From Opisthorchis felineus (taxonomy: Eukaryota; Platyhelminthes; Trematoda; Opisthorchiida; Opisthorchiidae): a stretch of 64,000 nt of DNA. Of this stretch, positions 36,390 through 49,800 are shown one piece after another. The notes under the pieces are model-generated. The model was given only the letters and a program-made list of their open reading frames with translations, searched no databases and had not been told where the DNA came from. The stretch's first letter is position 1. Each line of letters begins with the position of its first letter. Location: positions 145,812 through 209,811 of the forward strand of contig SJOL01010254.1 in NCBI GenBank assembly GCA_004794785.1. The letters are read 5' to 3'. The translations under genes were made by a program, and so were the position numbers.

Positions 36390-37385
36390 CGACAGCATGA
36401 AATCAGTGTTCAACATCGATGCTTCGCTGCCGTGACATCAGAGTCGATGGATTCATCGTCTCAGATAAATCGATCACAGCAATCATCGAACAGAACACAA
36501 TTTAAATGTTATCGTTGTGGAGGCCATCACACCCATCCGAAGCAGTGCCGGCAAACGCAGACTGTTTGCCATCGGTGTTAGAAACGTGGCCACCTCGGAA
36601 ATGTGTCGCTCAGCACCAGCATTCGAAACTAACTCTGCTATTACAAATCAAGTTACAAGGTCTAAAATCCCGGACTACGTGCTTCATGCAACTGCTACCA
36701 CCGACCGTGTTCAACCGCCATATCACGTAGAACTACAGGTAAATAATGTGCCAATGGTTTTTGAGTTGGATACGGGTAGTGCCGTTACATTATGCAGTGA
36801 AAATTTTTGGCAAGACAAGCTGGGACCAACCGAGGAAGGTAACCTTCGGCGAGCCTCATTCCGGCTTCGAAAATATACGGGAGCAGAGGTGAAGTTGTTG
36901 GGGACGAAAAATGTAAATGTTTCGTTTAAAGGTGTGACGGTGAACGAAACCATATATATTGCTGAAGGAAACGGTCCAAACCTGTTAGGACGTGACTGGC
37001 TACAACATTTGCAGTATGCTTCTGGAAAAGTGAATCTCACGGCGGATGTCCCAAGTCGCCTACCGTTACGAGATGCGCCATTTCACACACTGAAACCAGG
37101 TGAACTGGTAAATATAATGAGTTGGGTTGATGATTCATCTATCCCTGCCGCGGAAATACTAGAAGCAAGGAAAGATCCAGAACTATCACACGTGTTTCTT
37201 TTCACTTCATACGGATGGCCGGAGAATGTTGGAAATACACTAAGTGGATTCTGTGAACGATCGTCGGAACTAAGTGTAGAAGATGGATGTTTACTATGGG
37301 GTGCAAGAGTGATAATTCCAAGACGCTACCGTCCGAAAATTTTAAGGGAATTACATTCAAGCCCCCCAGGTAATACGCAAACTTT
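36390..37385 (+). mobile_element. Ty3/Gypsy retrotransposon remnant with internal deletion
   Basis: A gag zinc-knuckle region (FKCYRCGGHHTHPKQC from 36501, then CHRC, a stop, KRGHLGN) is followed in another frame by a retropepsin: FELDTGSAVTL near 36763 and NLLGRDWLQHL near 36982. Immediately after, near 37015, the sequence reads YASGKVNLTADVPSRLPL, the end of an RNase H domain, then an integrase N-terminal lead (IIPRRYRPKILRELHSS). Reverse transcriptase and most of RNase H are missing. The 290-codon open frame 36517-37389 is therefore a deletion fusion, not a host gene. Confidence 0.72.
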
Positions 37386-37507
37386 CTGACACATCGAAGC
37401 GGCTACTACACAGCTGTTCATGATACGCAATGGGTACATCTGTTTGCTATAGTGGATAATGTTGGTAGCTCAGGCAGCGTAGATGGACGTTAATTTGTTC
37501 GCTGAGC

Positions 37508-37655
37508 TGGGCAATCTGACTGCGAACGTTTCGTCACCAATCGATGTGACATCATCAGTGCTTTGTTAGGGAGCATAGCGAACAACGCACTGATGATGCT
37601 ACCTCGATTGGTGATGAAACGTTTGGAATTAAATTGCCCAGCTCACGGTACATCT
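37508..37655. repeat. Foldback (inverted-repeat) element
   Basis: Left arm GAGCTGGGCAATCTGACTGC then AACGTTTCGTCACCAATCGA...CATCATCAGTGC; right arm GCACTGATGATG...TCGATTGGTGATGAAACGTT...AAATTGCCCAGCTC. Arms of ~60 bp are complementary with a few changes, separated by ~25 bases containing GGGAGCATAGCG. A diverged copy is at 57205-57345. Confidence 0.75.
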
Positions 37656-39103
37656 GTTCCCAACCTCAGCTACGCACACCGGTTAGTAAATAAGTTAGTG
37701 TGGTGGTAAAGGTTTGGTTGGGTGAGCATTAGTGCTCAGGCTAATTACGATGTTCAAACTAGATACGTGATACTCTACCGAGTGAAAGATGAGCACCAAT
37801 ACATTGTGGATGGCTGTAAGGAAATGGTCAATCGGTATTTTCAGCTGTTTGGTAGCTGACCTGCCTCAACGATGCCGACAAATCTGCAGTCCATAAGAGC
37901 CATATGGAGTATGGTTTACTCTGAACACCTGAAATTACTGGGTGTCAGGTAAGTAAATTAAAACTACTTCACCATCATCCAGCCTTTCGATAAATGAACC
38001 CATCTGGTATGTCATGTGGTCCTGAGGGAACGAAGTTATCAAATGAACAGCGAATAGCATGTGGTGCCGAACGGTATGCTCGTGGATAACGAACCCTTGA
38101 CATCCAGTTCGCTAGCAAAATTAGAAATCGAAGCATCGAGCGAGATGAGGAAGTGTCATCGGGAATCCTGTTCGAAAGTTCTGCTGCCACTTTCTCAGGG
38201 TGGCCAAGGTGTCACTAGAATTAGTTTATCCCTAAAGCAAATCTTGGAAACTCACAAACAAAGCACTAATAATGCATATGTTTTGTCCCACTTGGTCAAG
38301 AGCGGCGATGGATTCGAGCTCGGATAGGGCTTTCCAGGATTACACATCATTTGGCATTGGTGAGAGATTCCCGTTGTTCAGTCGTGTTTGTATGTACTGC
38401 ATGCATTAATCATATGTTCAGACAGTGGTACATTGAAAGGACGACCGGATAAGCATCTTTGCTAATAGTAGACAAAGTCGGAACTACTATCGATTTCCGT
38501 CGCTTTTGAAGTCTGGATGAACACGCATATTTAAATTAAAACTTTCTGTTCAAATAAGAATACCTCAACAAAGCACTGAATAAAATGATATTTTCAAACC
38601 GTTTCGAACCCAGTTAGCGACTATCAAAGTAGCTAAATGCAAAAGTGCTTTTAATTAGCCTCAAATTAGAGATCGTCACCCTCTAAGTGCAATTCACCTC
38701 AGAATTTACCACTTCTGCTTCCATAAGCAGCCAAATTGCGAATAGATGATAAATTTTCCGATACCCGTGGTGTTAAACACCATGTTGTTGTGGCGATTCT
38801 GAAATTCGTTTACACTGAGGCCGCCTTATTAAGTGAGTCCGAATAAAAATTCGAAATAAGCTTTAGGGATTTTGGCATTCACGTTTTTCAGCTAAACTGG
38901 AACTTACTTTTTCAGTATCTACTGTATCCAAAAGAATGCGATCACAAGAGGAAAAAATTCCGTCATGGGTACTCACAGACAGATCTCATACAGCACGTAT
39001 ACCTTCCACTCAGTTAACTTCGCTTGCAGCGTGTACTAACATCCGTCAAGCAGCGACAACGCCTTTCTAACGAAAATATGGATTTCCGGATTCGTTATTA
39101 TAT

Positions 39104-39291
39104 CTACAAGACCAGCTTGGTCTGCACGTAGCCATTTCCAATCAGTGTCGTTCCACTCAGCAGCTCTGTTGTATCACGGCGACGTAATTTCCTCGCAGAG
39201 ATGTCGTTTTTTGAATCCATAGCCAATGGGCAAGCTTTACAGTTGCCAGGACTGCTGAAACTACCAATGTCCAGGTTGTCTTCAAATTGCT
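39104..39291 (-). other. Candidate terminal exon of an unidentified minus-strand gene
   Basis: A very strong acceptor (GTTTTTTTTTTGTAG) precedes an open segment EQFEDNLDIGSFSSPGNCKA through SARKLRRRDTTELLSGTTLI to a TAG. Codon use looks coding, but no upstream exon could be linked in 39.3-43.2 kb and no family is recognised. Confidence 0.3.
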
Positions 39292-42164
39292 CTACAAAAA
39301 AAAACATCCAGTGGAAAAATTGGTACAGTCTTAAAATCTGCCACGGGTGGTCGAGCATATAATCTAATTTCTGACCAAATTTAAAGTTTATCATTTCTCA
39401 ACTAATAGACGTATAGATTTTTAAGGGGAAGGTAGTAATCCATTTGAAGGCAATCTGGAGAAATAGAAACCGGCCTGCCGAGATGGGAAGCCGCTGTTCT
39501 ACGCATTCGACCATATGGTTAATAAATTTACAACCGGTCGAATAAAAGTGTAACTCGGAGGTGGATTGTAGGGGACACCTTTATATAAAAGGTTGTATGG
39601 ATCTTGAAACTAGTGGCGTTCTATCTGTTCCCCTACCGTATTGTCTAAGTCCAGAGGGGTGCATTATGTTCCCCTACAGAGCACCCTTGGAGTAGGTGGA
39701 CATTATCCTCTTTATCGTCTGCTCTCTTAAGCGCCTGGTTTTCTTGACAACGACAGGTCCAGAATGCGTCGAGGTTTGCTTACTGCATTCCATCGGGAAT
39801 CACTAGAATAAATTAAGTACAGGCATCCATACGTATTGAACGGCATTCGTTGCTGCAGCATTGGTAAGATTCCGATCGCATCGGTCCACTTCTTTTCTCT
39901 TGAGTTTCTCAGGTCCACAACCATTACTCGGAAGCTAAGTTGGTGAATTTGTACAGACGACCAACACTTGCGGGTTTTCTTTGTTGTCCGTGTCGCTACA
40001 CTGCGTCGCATACCATTGACATAATTCCCCCAGTCGGATACCCATGAATAATTTGAGAAGCATTTTGGAGTTCCCTATGGGCTTGTTGTTGTACCTCACT
40101 GAAACGGACAAGAGACATTAAACGAGGTCGCACGCGGCTAAAGCATGTCTGATGGAACGTTACCATTTCATATGGCTCGTTGATCCGGATGAACCAGTTC
40201 AGGGTGCTAACAAGCTGATGCAGTGTTAACTAAACACTTAAGAATGTAAACACCCGCTAGCTACTCCGAGTCCAAATTACACGATGTCCACTTGAGTTCT
40301 GAAATTTTCGTCTTCGGGATATCCACAATGCAATCAAGTAAACGGACGAACAATCATTTCTTGAAGATGGATAGATAGATAGTCACTACCGTTCAGATCT
40401 CGGACAGTGACCGCATCCGTTGAGAACTGTGAGAAAATCATAAGAAAATAAAAAATGATTGGTCGATATAGAACACTGTAAAACAGCTGCGGATCATTAA
40501 GGGGAGGATCCACAATGTATTTTTGGGATAATAAAACGATGCACTTTAAAAAAGGCCCGATACTCTGCAAGATGCAAAGTCTATTGCAAATCTCGATGTT
40601 AAGCACGGTAACCCAAACACGAGTGCCCAGAACAGAAATAATGTGATGTCTGACATACTTGTATAGGAGATGGCCACGAAGTAAAGCGGGGAAATGGGAT
40701 ACATTGATTTCACGGTCACCAGTAAGACTATGTAATTGGTTCATTGCTATGAGGTGATGAGTGTCAAACAACGAATCAGGCCATCACAGATAAAGACCGC
40801 AATTTACGTCGTTGGGTCACGGACAAACCAATCTAGTTGTTTGAATGACATTAGGCCAAGCTTATTTGCGCAAGGGTTCGGGAACTTCCCGAAGAACCGC
40901 CTACAGTATCACGTAAAGCTTCGGACAGACTACCACAAGAACATGTTACTGATGATACCATAACACAACATATTCTGGATTTCAATAGATCAGAGTTTTC
41001 TTCGTCTTTTCTCACTCCGTTGAATAATGAATAAATTTATTCCTTCGTCATTTATCAAGTCGATAAAAAGCTCGTAGTAACTTCATTGGGTACTGTTGAG
41101 TAATACTCACAAACCCCTATTGAAGAAGGGCGATTCCACAATTGGGGACATTTTGCTTCTCCCGATGATGGTCAATTACTTAGGGGTTTACTTTACACGA
41201 TATTCAAATACTTGTCGACGGATCAGCACCATACATCAGTTACCGAGCCAAGGCAGCTTACATTGTGTAAGAAGGGTTACCAAACCAGGACGAATTCACC
41301 GCATGCTGTCATCGACTGATCCGAAATTCAGGTCTTACGCGGTTCAGCATAGTCATGTGTATAATTCACTGCTGATCCACAATGATTTGGCGCAATCCCG
41401 GAAAATTAGCTTATGTATGACAGTCCCCTCTAATCAGTGAGTGAAAACAATCACAGCCCACGTTTTCATGTCCATTTGGTCATCATAGCAATAGAGTTGT
41501 CATGGACTGATAGGGCGACAGTGACCGTGTTTGGACAACCTTAGTGACCAAAACCACAATAAGCACTATGTGTATGAGCGCTTCTCCCGTACGAAGTGTT
41601 CTCAAGAAAAGGAATTCAATGGTTAAAAATCTTGTAGTCGAAGAAAATCTCTTTCATAATTGAAGCCACTTTCCATATGCAGGCTGATCAGATTGCGGTG
41701 CACAAAGACGTTTCTCCGACAGCTTTAGACAGTAGTACCCGCACTTTCACAACACTTTACAACAGCGACGCAGGTTTTAGTGTCAAGAACCATCGGGATG
41801 TCCTCTGAGTGCAAATGTGTGACCTTATCCGAATGTCTCGGAAAGGATTGGTTGTTTCTCGCACGCTCACACAAATAAAAACACCCAGTGACTGAATCAA
41901 ACTGGATTTGAACCGTGAGAATCCAACCGTATATTGATGAACTTCATATTCGATCCTTTCTCAGGTAAGTTCAGGAATTCAAAACACCAGCTGTCTCTTA
42001 TTGATCCATTTATGGGAGCAGATAGCACTCATATTCACAAGGGTTCTCTCTCATGCGCCCATCAGTGGGTCTCGTATCTGTTTGAAATATATTAGACGCA
42101 GCCCAGTGGTTACGACCAAGATCTTGACAAAGATATCACTGGTCCAAATCCAAATAGAAGTTGA

Positions 42165-42245
42165 GACTCTTCCGGTATAGGTTTAGGTAGCTTAGTAGTG
42201 TCTCAGCCCTCGTGTTCCGTTCATGTGTATGACGGCAACGCAGCC
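42165..42245 (+). repeat. SINE tail fragment
   Basis: GTAGTGTCTCAGCCCTCGTG then TTCCGTTCATGTGTATGACG aligns with the tail of the 11.1- and 47.7-kb SINE copies; the tRNA-like head is not recognisable. Confidence 0.35.
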
Positions 42246-43292
42246 TAAGGATGCAAACAGGAAAGACAAAATGACGAGGAAATCCTTCGATGCTGTTTAA
42301 CAGGAGTTCGGAAAATGCGGCCACCCCTACAGCCAACGAGGAACTCCCTCCAGCATTGGTGAAATGGCATTTTGTGACATTCTGTTCACCGAGAAATTGT
42401 AGACCCAAACATTGCCACCAGGCTTAACATGATGAAGACCATGATGTTGGGAGACAACAAGGAAGAGCCAAACAGTTTCTATGAACGTACTCTGGTCTAA
42501 ACAGCCGAATGACCCGTTATTTTTGCTGGAGATCGGTCCAACTTAGGTTTACAGAACAGCGGCTTCCTGTAGAAGACTCTAAGAATGTCCGTAGAAGCTG
42601 CTACACAGGCAGCACATGAACATGAAAGGATACCATCGACCAGGAAAATTTCCTGACCATAAATGGTAATCTGCCTTGTGAACCGAGATAGCGATAAGAC
42701 GCACGGCTTACCTCCCTGATTGTTCTCGGAATATACACAGCTCATCAGCCAATGTACATATTTACATGGTTTTCTCTACCAGTTGACCGACAGCACCCTA
42801 CGCTGCATCCGATTTTTCCGGGTGATCGCACGTGTTCGACGCTATTGCATACTGTAGGGATTGACAAGTTGGCCGCACTTGGTCTAACCACGAAGAACAT
42901 CACTAGAAAGGCGTGTTTTTGAAAACTGAAGCGAAAATTTACCAGGTAACGGTATGGTTCTGGGGAGCACGCTGAAAATAACAATCGGGAGGAATGCTAC
43001 CCGTTGTCCAAAGTACTATAAGTCCCACAGTGCGTCGATCAAGAAGCTTCAAAGTAGAGCTCAGTCAGCAGTGGAGGTCCGCAAACCGTTACACCTCTAT
43101 TCAATACAGACTATGCAAGCTAGGCATAGAACAAGCCGCCATATGTGATAGAATGGGTCAGTTCACAGGATAACGCCTAACTGGTTTCCTCTACACCTTT
43201 GTGAAAAGGATCGACCAGACCGAAAAAATGCAAGAACCAGGAGTAAAACAGAAAACACGAAAACGTCACTGAACAAATACGGGTTCCGCGGC

Positions 43293-43298
43293 TTTATT
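43293..43298 (-). terminator. Candidate poly(A) signal of the KLHL gene
   Basis: AATAAA on the minus strand about 380 nt after the KLHL stop codon. It is the first canonical signal I see downstream; cleavage would follow within some tens of bases. Confidence 0.4.
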
Positions 43299-43675
43299 TG
43301 TCCATGTTCGACAAAGCTATGCACGAAAGATAACCGTGTCACCTGGAAGAAAATACAACTGACGATGATCACAATATCGGGTAGATGATAAACAGGATGA
43401 AAGATAAACAAAGACGATGAACATGTACAACTGAGTTGAGGCGTAGGGAATGAACGAGATCATGAGGGCAAGAAATAGACAGCATATTTTCGTCTAATCG
43501 TATGGTCCACAAATAAGCAAAACCAAAACAGGAGAAAAACAAATGAGCTGAACATACAAAGTCAGGAGCATGAAAAAATAGAATTCATAGAGCAGGCGGT
43601 ATGGAGCGAGGTTTCATAGTTCTAATCATTGTCGGCACTTTCGGTAAATGCATAATTCTAGTAAAATTGATAAAA

Positions 43676-43854
43676 CTAGACGAATGCGTTCCGTTCAATC
43701 ACCGCAACGCCTGCGTAACTTCGACCAAGCTTCATCTGGCCCGGCAGCAAGGTCCATGTGTTCGTGGACGGGTCGTATTTTTCCACTGAAGACAAATTCG
43801 CTTCACCATCCTCACCACCCACAACGTAGAGAAACCCATCGTGGGCGACCAGGC
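43676..43854 (-). CDS. KLHL2/3: KLHL exon 9: Kelch blade 6 and stop
   Basis: Acceptor TTGTCCACAAACTAG; reads [20 protein letters not shown], then [18 protein letters not shown] and [15 protein letters not shown] before TAG at 43678-43676. It closes the six-bladed propeller at the position where vertebrate KLHL2/3 proteins end. 179 nt. Confidence 0.92.
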
Positions 43855-46800
43855 CTAGTTTGTGGACAAGAGGAGAATGAAGAGTGAATCAATTTTTAAA
43901 CCGAGTGGATGGAAGTTGAAGTGCAAACAAGCAGAAGACTTGAGTTTGCTGTCCTCAGGCGTAACAAACGGTCAGAATAACATGAATGATGATTAATGAG
44001 TTTGGTTAATAACGCGTTTGGGTGAAAAAAGTGTCAGGATAAAAGGGGTTACAAAGGTGACCAGGCAACAACGTGAGTATTGTGAACTTAGAAAACTGTG
44101 ATGCAAAAAACAGACTCCTACTGGTAAAAAGGAGCTCGAGATAACTCAGCATCACTTAGAAACGCCTGAAAATGGGAAAGGAGACGACCTTTTTGGCACA
44201 CACCAAAGATCAGCGAAAACTGGACAATTCCATACAGCTATGTTCACCTCATTCTTAATGGCGCATCCAGTCACGCACTGCCGCAAATTACCTGCATTCC
44301 GTCGTCTGACATTTAAATCCGCGATTCGTTGCCACGTTCCAGTCTCCGGGGAATAGACTTCGGAGGTATTCCGAACCACTGGCCCATCATGACCACCAAC
44401 AGCGTAAAGTCGGTTATTCAGTTCACCCACTGCCGGGCCACTACGTCTGCATCAAAAGGGAGGATGGAACAGAAGGATCTGAGTCAACCGTACACACGAG
44501 CGATGATCTATAAAATTACACACACCCGCCCCTGACTCGCATCTGAATAAAGTAGAGTTAGTCTGACGACACTAAATATAAAATCGCATTGCTGCCCGTG
44601 GCGTATTTTCGACGGCTTGTGGTTATGCGACTCCTCAAAACTACTGGATGGAAGGAATCAATAAATGCGGGGTAAATTAGAATTGTAAATCATTCTGAAA
44701 GTGAGTACATGCAGTCGCTTTTATGCCACCACAAAATGACTAGCAAAATTCGTTGTCAGCCACCCCTGTTCACAGAGTACACCACACCAATTCTAGTCAT
44801 TTTGGTGGGCTCATTAGAGGGAGTGACGTGACAGACTCGGCTGACACGCGTTAAGTCCCATAACTATCACATAATTACGGATCGGGCAGGTCAGCCGACC
44901 AGATGAGACGTATGACCTGATGCCACCTAAGTCCAGGGCAGCTTGAGGATCACATCAAGTTGATTTTAGAAAATGACGAAGGCTTTGACTGATTAATTCC
45001 TACCACCCGGAAAACCTCAGAACATGTGAAATTCAGTGGTGGAGAAGCATAGCAGGTGAGGGGATAAGATTGGACTGATGGCTTGTGGCGATCCGGTGTC
45101 TGACTATGGTGGACAATGGTGTTTTCCACACCAAATGACTCAAAAATGAAATAGCTGATACTGCTCAGGATTTTCTGAACACTAAAATGATTGGTAAATG
45201 TGCTCAAACCAAGCGGAACTTGCAGGCCTGGCGGGAGCTCAGAGTATAAACCGAACAATGTTTCACGTTCCGTGGTTATGGATAAACAAGACCATATTAT
45301 CCAAGACGTCAGTAACATCAAATGACACGCAAAAGTTTAGATCGTTGAATAGGGAGGGGGATATCAGAAAAGAAGAAATATACAAAACAAGGCTTGATTG
45401 ACGATAAGGCACACCTGAAGTCAAGCGGTTGTTCGATACTTCAGTTCTAGGGGCTTCTGAAGAGTCAAAAGCCGAGTATGCCGAAACGAAGACACTAAGC
45501 TTTAATGCGGTGTGGCAGTTTGTGCACCTGTACAACCCAGAAAGCTATACTGGGAGGTGTACACATGACAACCCAGACAACTTATCACACCAGGTTGGTT
45601 AATGGGTAGCGGTCTGAACGTTTCTGAGCAGTACTAACTTCCGAAACAACTAAAAACTTTGGCCACACGAGGGGCCCCCATATACCAGCCAACACCCAGC
45701 GCAGAGAGACCATACCGCCATCAGTTACAGATGGTGTGGATCAGTTACTGACTGCGCGTCCCTCGGCTGGCCATTGAGAAGCTTCTGAACTTTAAGGTGA
45801 TGCAAACTTACCAAAACTAATCACTGAAGGCATTATTGGGGCACTTCGCTTGCGGAACAGTGCAATCAACCACATCGAAGTACTGGACGCCCGAACAGAA
45901 CTCTAAACTTGCTCGAAGCTCAGGTCCTTATGATTGAGACTACAAAACAACTGATGGAATCGTTAGGTGAAAAGGGCATCCACACGATTTGATTGGTTTT
46001 GTCAATTAAAAAGACACATTGCGAACCGATAAAGAGCCAGAACACAACAACCAACCAACTCAGAGAAATAAAAAAGGAGGGTGTTCTATCGGCCAATCAG
46101 ATGACAAGAAGACTGGCTAGAACTCAACATATAAGGCGAAACGGACCAATCGGTTTGAAAGAACAGAAGCGCTGAAGTGGATGTAGGCAACGAACCAACC
46201 GGATGCAAGACAATCATACCACGAGGCAACCGAAATCGCGAAAGGACCGAGCAAATTACGCACTAGCCAATCCACAAATAATCAATCAAGTCGCTGTTGC
46301 TAACTACTCATCGGAAGATAAATAAATGCAAGCAGAAGTGGAGGAATTACCAACCCAACCACCAACTGACAATGCCTCATCAAATGGTGAAGAAGCGTTT
46401 GTAAGCCAATTGCTAAGATCGACAAACAGATCGATTTCCGCCTGAGCAACAGCCAACAGCGTTCACTCAAATATTGCTGCAAAACACGAGGAGGAAATCA
46501 ATGATTCCCCACCAATTCTGGACATCTTGATTACGCGCAGAGCTGATGGATTTGGCAAACACAGTGCCTAAGGAAAATGAAAGTGACCAGATTCATTTAT
46601 AAACATCTTCAGCTTCGCACCGTTGAAGCACAAACGGGACGTGGTAAAAACGCCCTGTAAAAGAGCACGTTGCCGATGAACCGGAACTAAACACAGACTT
46701 TGGAATAAAACGGGTATCCCTCAAGTCTCATTAAGACGAGTTAGACTAAACAAGCGTGAGGTTGTATCCGAAAAACTTATTTACATAAAGTTTCCTGTCA

Positions 46801-49800
46801 ATGAATACAGCATAATCCCGACAGTAACACGGCGTCTAGCGACGCTACTAAAACAGACATATAATATGGCCGAACCACAACTTTTCATCTAGCCTCACGG
46901 ATTAGCACTACCCTCGCTTAAAGAACACCAAATGTATGCGAATTTATGTGTAACTGCGGAGCAGGCTACATTGGACAAACCGATAGGCATCTCACGAGCC
47001 CCTTTGAGTCCGAAATCATCATTTCCAAAATACTGGATCAACTTGCGAGTGGGAAATATCACGGTCCTCTAGAGCCTGATACCTAATCACCAGAGGTCAC
47101 CAAGTAAATCTTAGTTCAGCACCTGATACGTTTCTTCGCCGCCTGAATTCATGTATTCCAAGGTTTACCGAGGTGTAAAGCTAAGAGCATCTTCAAAAGA
47201 TTGGTGTTGTTGAAACCCTCGTTTACGATATTCCTCAACCGAAACCGCTGTGCAAGGGGCGCGCCGTCGTACAGTTAAGCTGATATTCAAGATATTGGCG
47301 TGTTTGTTCTTGATAATATACCACCCATGAGATGAATGAGAACTCTTCGGCAGCCCATTCATGGTTTCACAGTGTTTGTGGATCAACAGGTAGGTGAATA
47401 GGATTACCATTAGTGGTTTGTTGAAGGATCTTCACCGCAAATGACATCGTATCAAACAGGTGTTAATCTGGTGAGATATGGTCACATACTATCCACTATG
47501 GAAGAGTACTGCACAGGATTTCATTATTAGAAGCTGCGTAGCCAGCCTCCAATGGACGATCCATGGAGCAGGCAGCTGAGTTTACAGAGAAGACCGGCAA
47601 CAAACATAGTGAGAGGAGGTGGAGAGAAACATGTGCAAACGATATAGTCACACGAAGGCATCAGGGACTAAACTAGCTCGAAATAGCTCAGTGGTTAAGG
47701 CTCCAACTTACGGACCGGAAGGTTCATGGTTCGAAACCCACCTCAGCATCTCGACTACTCCTGCACAGGCTTTGGCAACCTTGCAGCATCTCAGCGCTCA
47801 TGCTTCCTTCGGGTGGCATGGCAGTTAGGCACCAAAAGAGCGTTACGGCTGAACGATTGTCAACTGGACTAACCTGCAAGTCATATCGGCGATCGGGGTC
47901 CACGTATTCGCCACAGGGTCGTAACATTCTACCGAAGACAAACATCGGCGGGCTATACCGTCATAACCGCCGACGGCATAGATTTTACCATCCAGAGCGC
48001 CAGCACCAACCGAAGAACGACGACATGACATAGGGGAAATGAATCGCCAACTACCAGAACAAAGATCAAGCACTTCTGCAGTATTCAAACCTACGGTGGA
48101 AAAAGAGTGAGAAGCAGATTATAGCAAACGTAGACGATCCGAAATGCCAATCGCATTTCTGTGTCTTGTGAAAGTAAAGTTGTTTGGAAGGTGTGCTTTG
48201 TTTTAACAGCCTTTTGACTTAGTTAGATACTCTATCAGTGCGTGTTTTGTAGGTCGTGAGATTATAAATCCTCAAATATGAATTCCAGCAGGCAGGTGAA
48301 ATCAACCTGTGTTGAAAAGTTAAGAAGCATTGTACAGCCGTTACATTTCCACCTGGTAGCACTATCAGTATTCGCCCAAAATGTCGCTGGCCACTGGAAC
48401 TCACAACCATACAAAAATGGAAGAAAAACGCTCAAAGATTTCGCTGCAGCTGTTTCGTCAGCGGTGGGATATCCAAGATATCGCTCCACCCGCCCCCTAG
48501 TCACGCAGCTCGTATCACATGCTCCGGTGGTGAATAGTTGCTTGGGCTCGAAAGAGCTCAGTGGTTAAGGCTCGAACTTACTGATCGGAAGGTCTGTGGC
48601 TCGAAACTAACCACGGCATCTCGACTGCTGCTGTCTAGGCTTGGGCGACCTGGCAGTATCTCAGCCATCATGCTCCCTTCTGGTGGCATGGTAGTTAGGC
48701 AAAAAAGGTAAGCAAATGGTGTTACAGGTGAACGACCATCATTATTACCTCATTTAGTTGCTTGGGCGAATAGCCACATTGTTCATCCTAACTAGTCACC
48801 GATTCTAACGGAAGACGTGATAGTTACAAAGCCATGGACTTGGACTGTGACGACAGATGGCTAGCTTCTTGAATCAGCGAGCTATTGGTGCCGACAGTTG
48901 GGTTTACCACGATGTTATACGGACAAGTGACCATTGTTGAGTGTGGAGTATAGTGCACGGTAAGCAGTTGTGTGAAAAAAACAATATACATCCAAACTTT
49001 GTACCCCGTTAAAGCTTAACTCCAAAAGTAGTCACAAGATTCACATCCCCTGTTTCCATGTCGCTTCCACGTAGCGTTTTGTCTAAGAAATGTTTACATA
49101 GTTCAGTGGATGTATACCCCCAACCCATGTATACACACACACACACAAGCGAAGCCATACACACATACTAGCGGTTGTCACGTTGATGCTGTCAGTGGGA
49201 CTGCTGGCTCATGTTTCATTAGTGTATTGCATTGTCACAATGTAAACAGCCATGGCCAAAACCGACCACAAATACTACTGCTGTGCGATGGATGGTGAAT
49301 CACAGTCCAAAATCCCAGACTACCGTTGCAAACATAGGGGGAAGAGGAGAACAGCCGTTCCGCTGACACTCCACAGTGGACCGACCGGAAGAAAAGCAGC
49401 ACAAAGAACAGCAAAAAAACGAAGATTTACCAGCATTGCCATCAAATCCGCCGACCGCATAAATACGTCCGTTCAAGACAGCAACACCCAGTGTCGCACG
49501 CCTGCATTCCATGTTGGGACCGGAATGCCAAGTATTCCGAGCTGGATCGTACACTTCAACCGAACGCACACGAAGCGCCCCGTTGAAACCACCGACTACG
49601 TAGACCAGGCCACCGACCACAGCAACGCCACATCGGCAGCGTCGACTTGGTAAATCTGCTATGGTGGAAGGAGGTAGACTTGCCCCAGTGAGTGCGGAAA
49701 ACACGAGCGTTGAGGACGATGACGGGGTTGATGAGGGTTGTGGAGGACTGGAACCTCCATGCAACTGAGTGTCCACTAAAGCCGGTGATGACTGTGCAGT

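Larger units (their letters stand above)
37656..43290. other. Intergenic region before the KLHL 3' end
   Basis: Contains the unlinked exon candidate at 39.1-39.3 kb and a SINE tail at 42.2 kb. Other open stretches, such as 40334-40771 (minus), are hydrophobic or mixed and have no gene features. Confidence 0.45.

Noticed and set aside
40334..40771. 145-codon minus-strand open frame
   Set aside because: No domain, no splice context, hydrophobic and irregular; most likely chance.
41096..41440. 114-codon plus-strand open frame in the intergenic region
   Set aside because: No family, no flanking exon, no coding-like bias.
47619..48033. Plus-strand open frames over 47.6-48.0 kb
   Set aside because: They cover a SINE and the antisense of KLHL exon 7.
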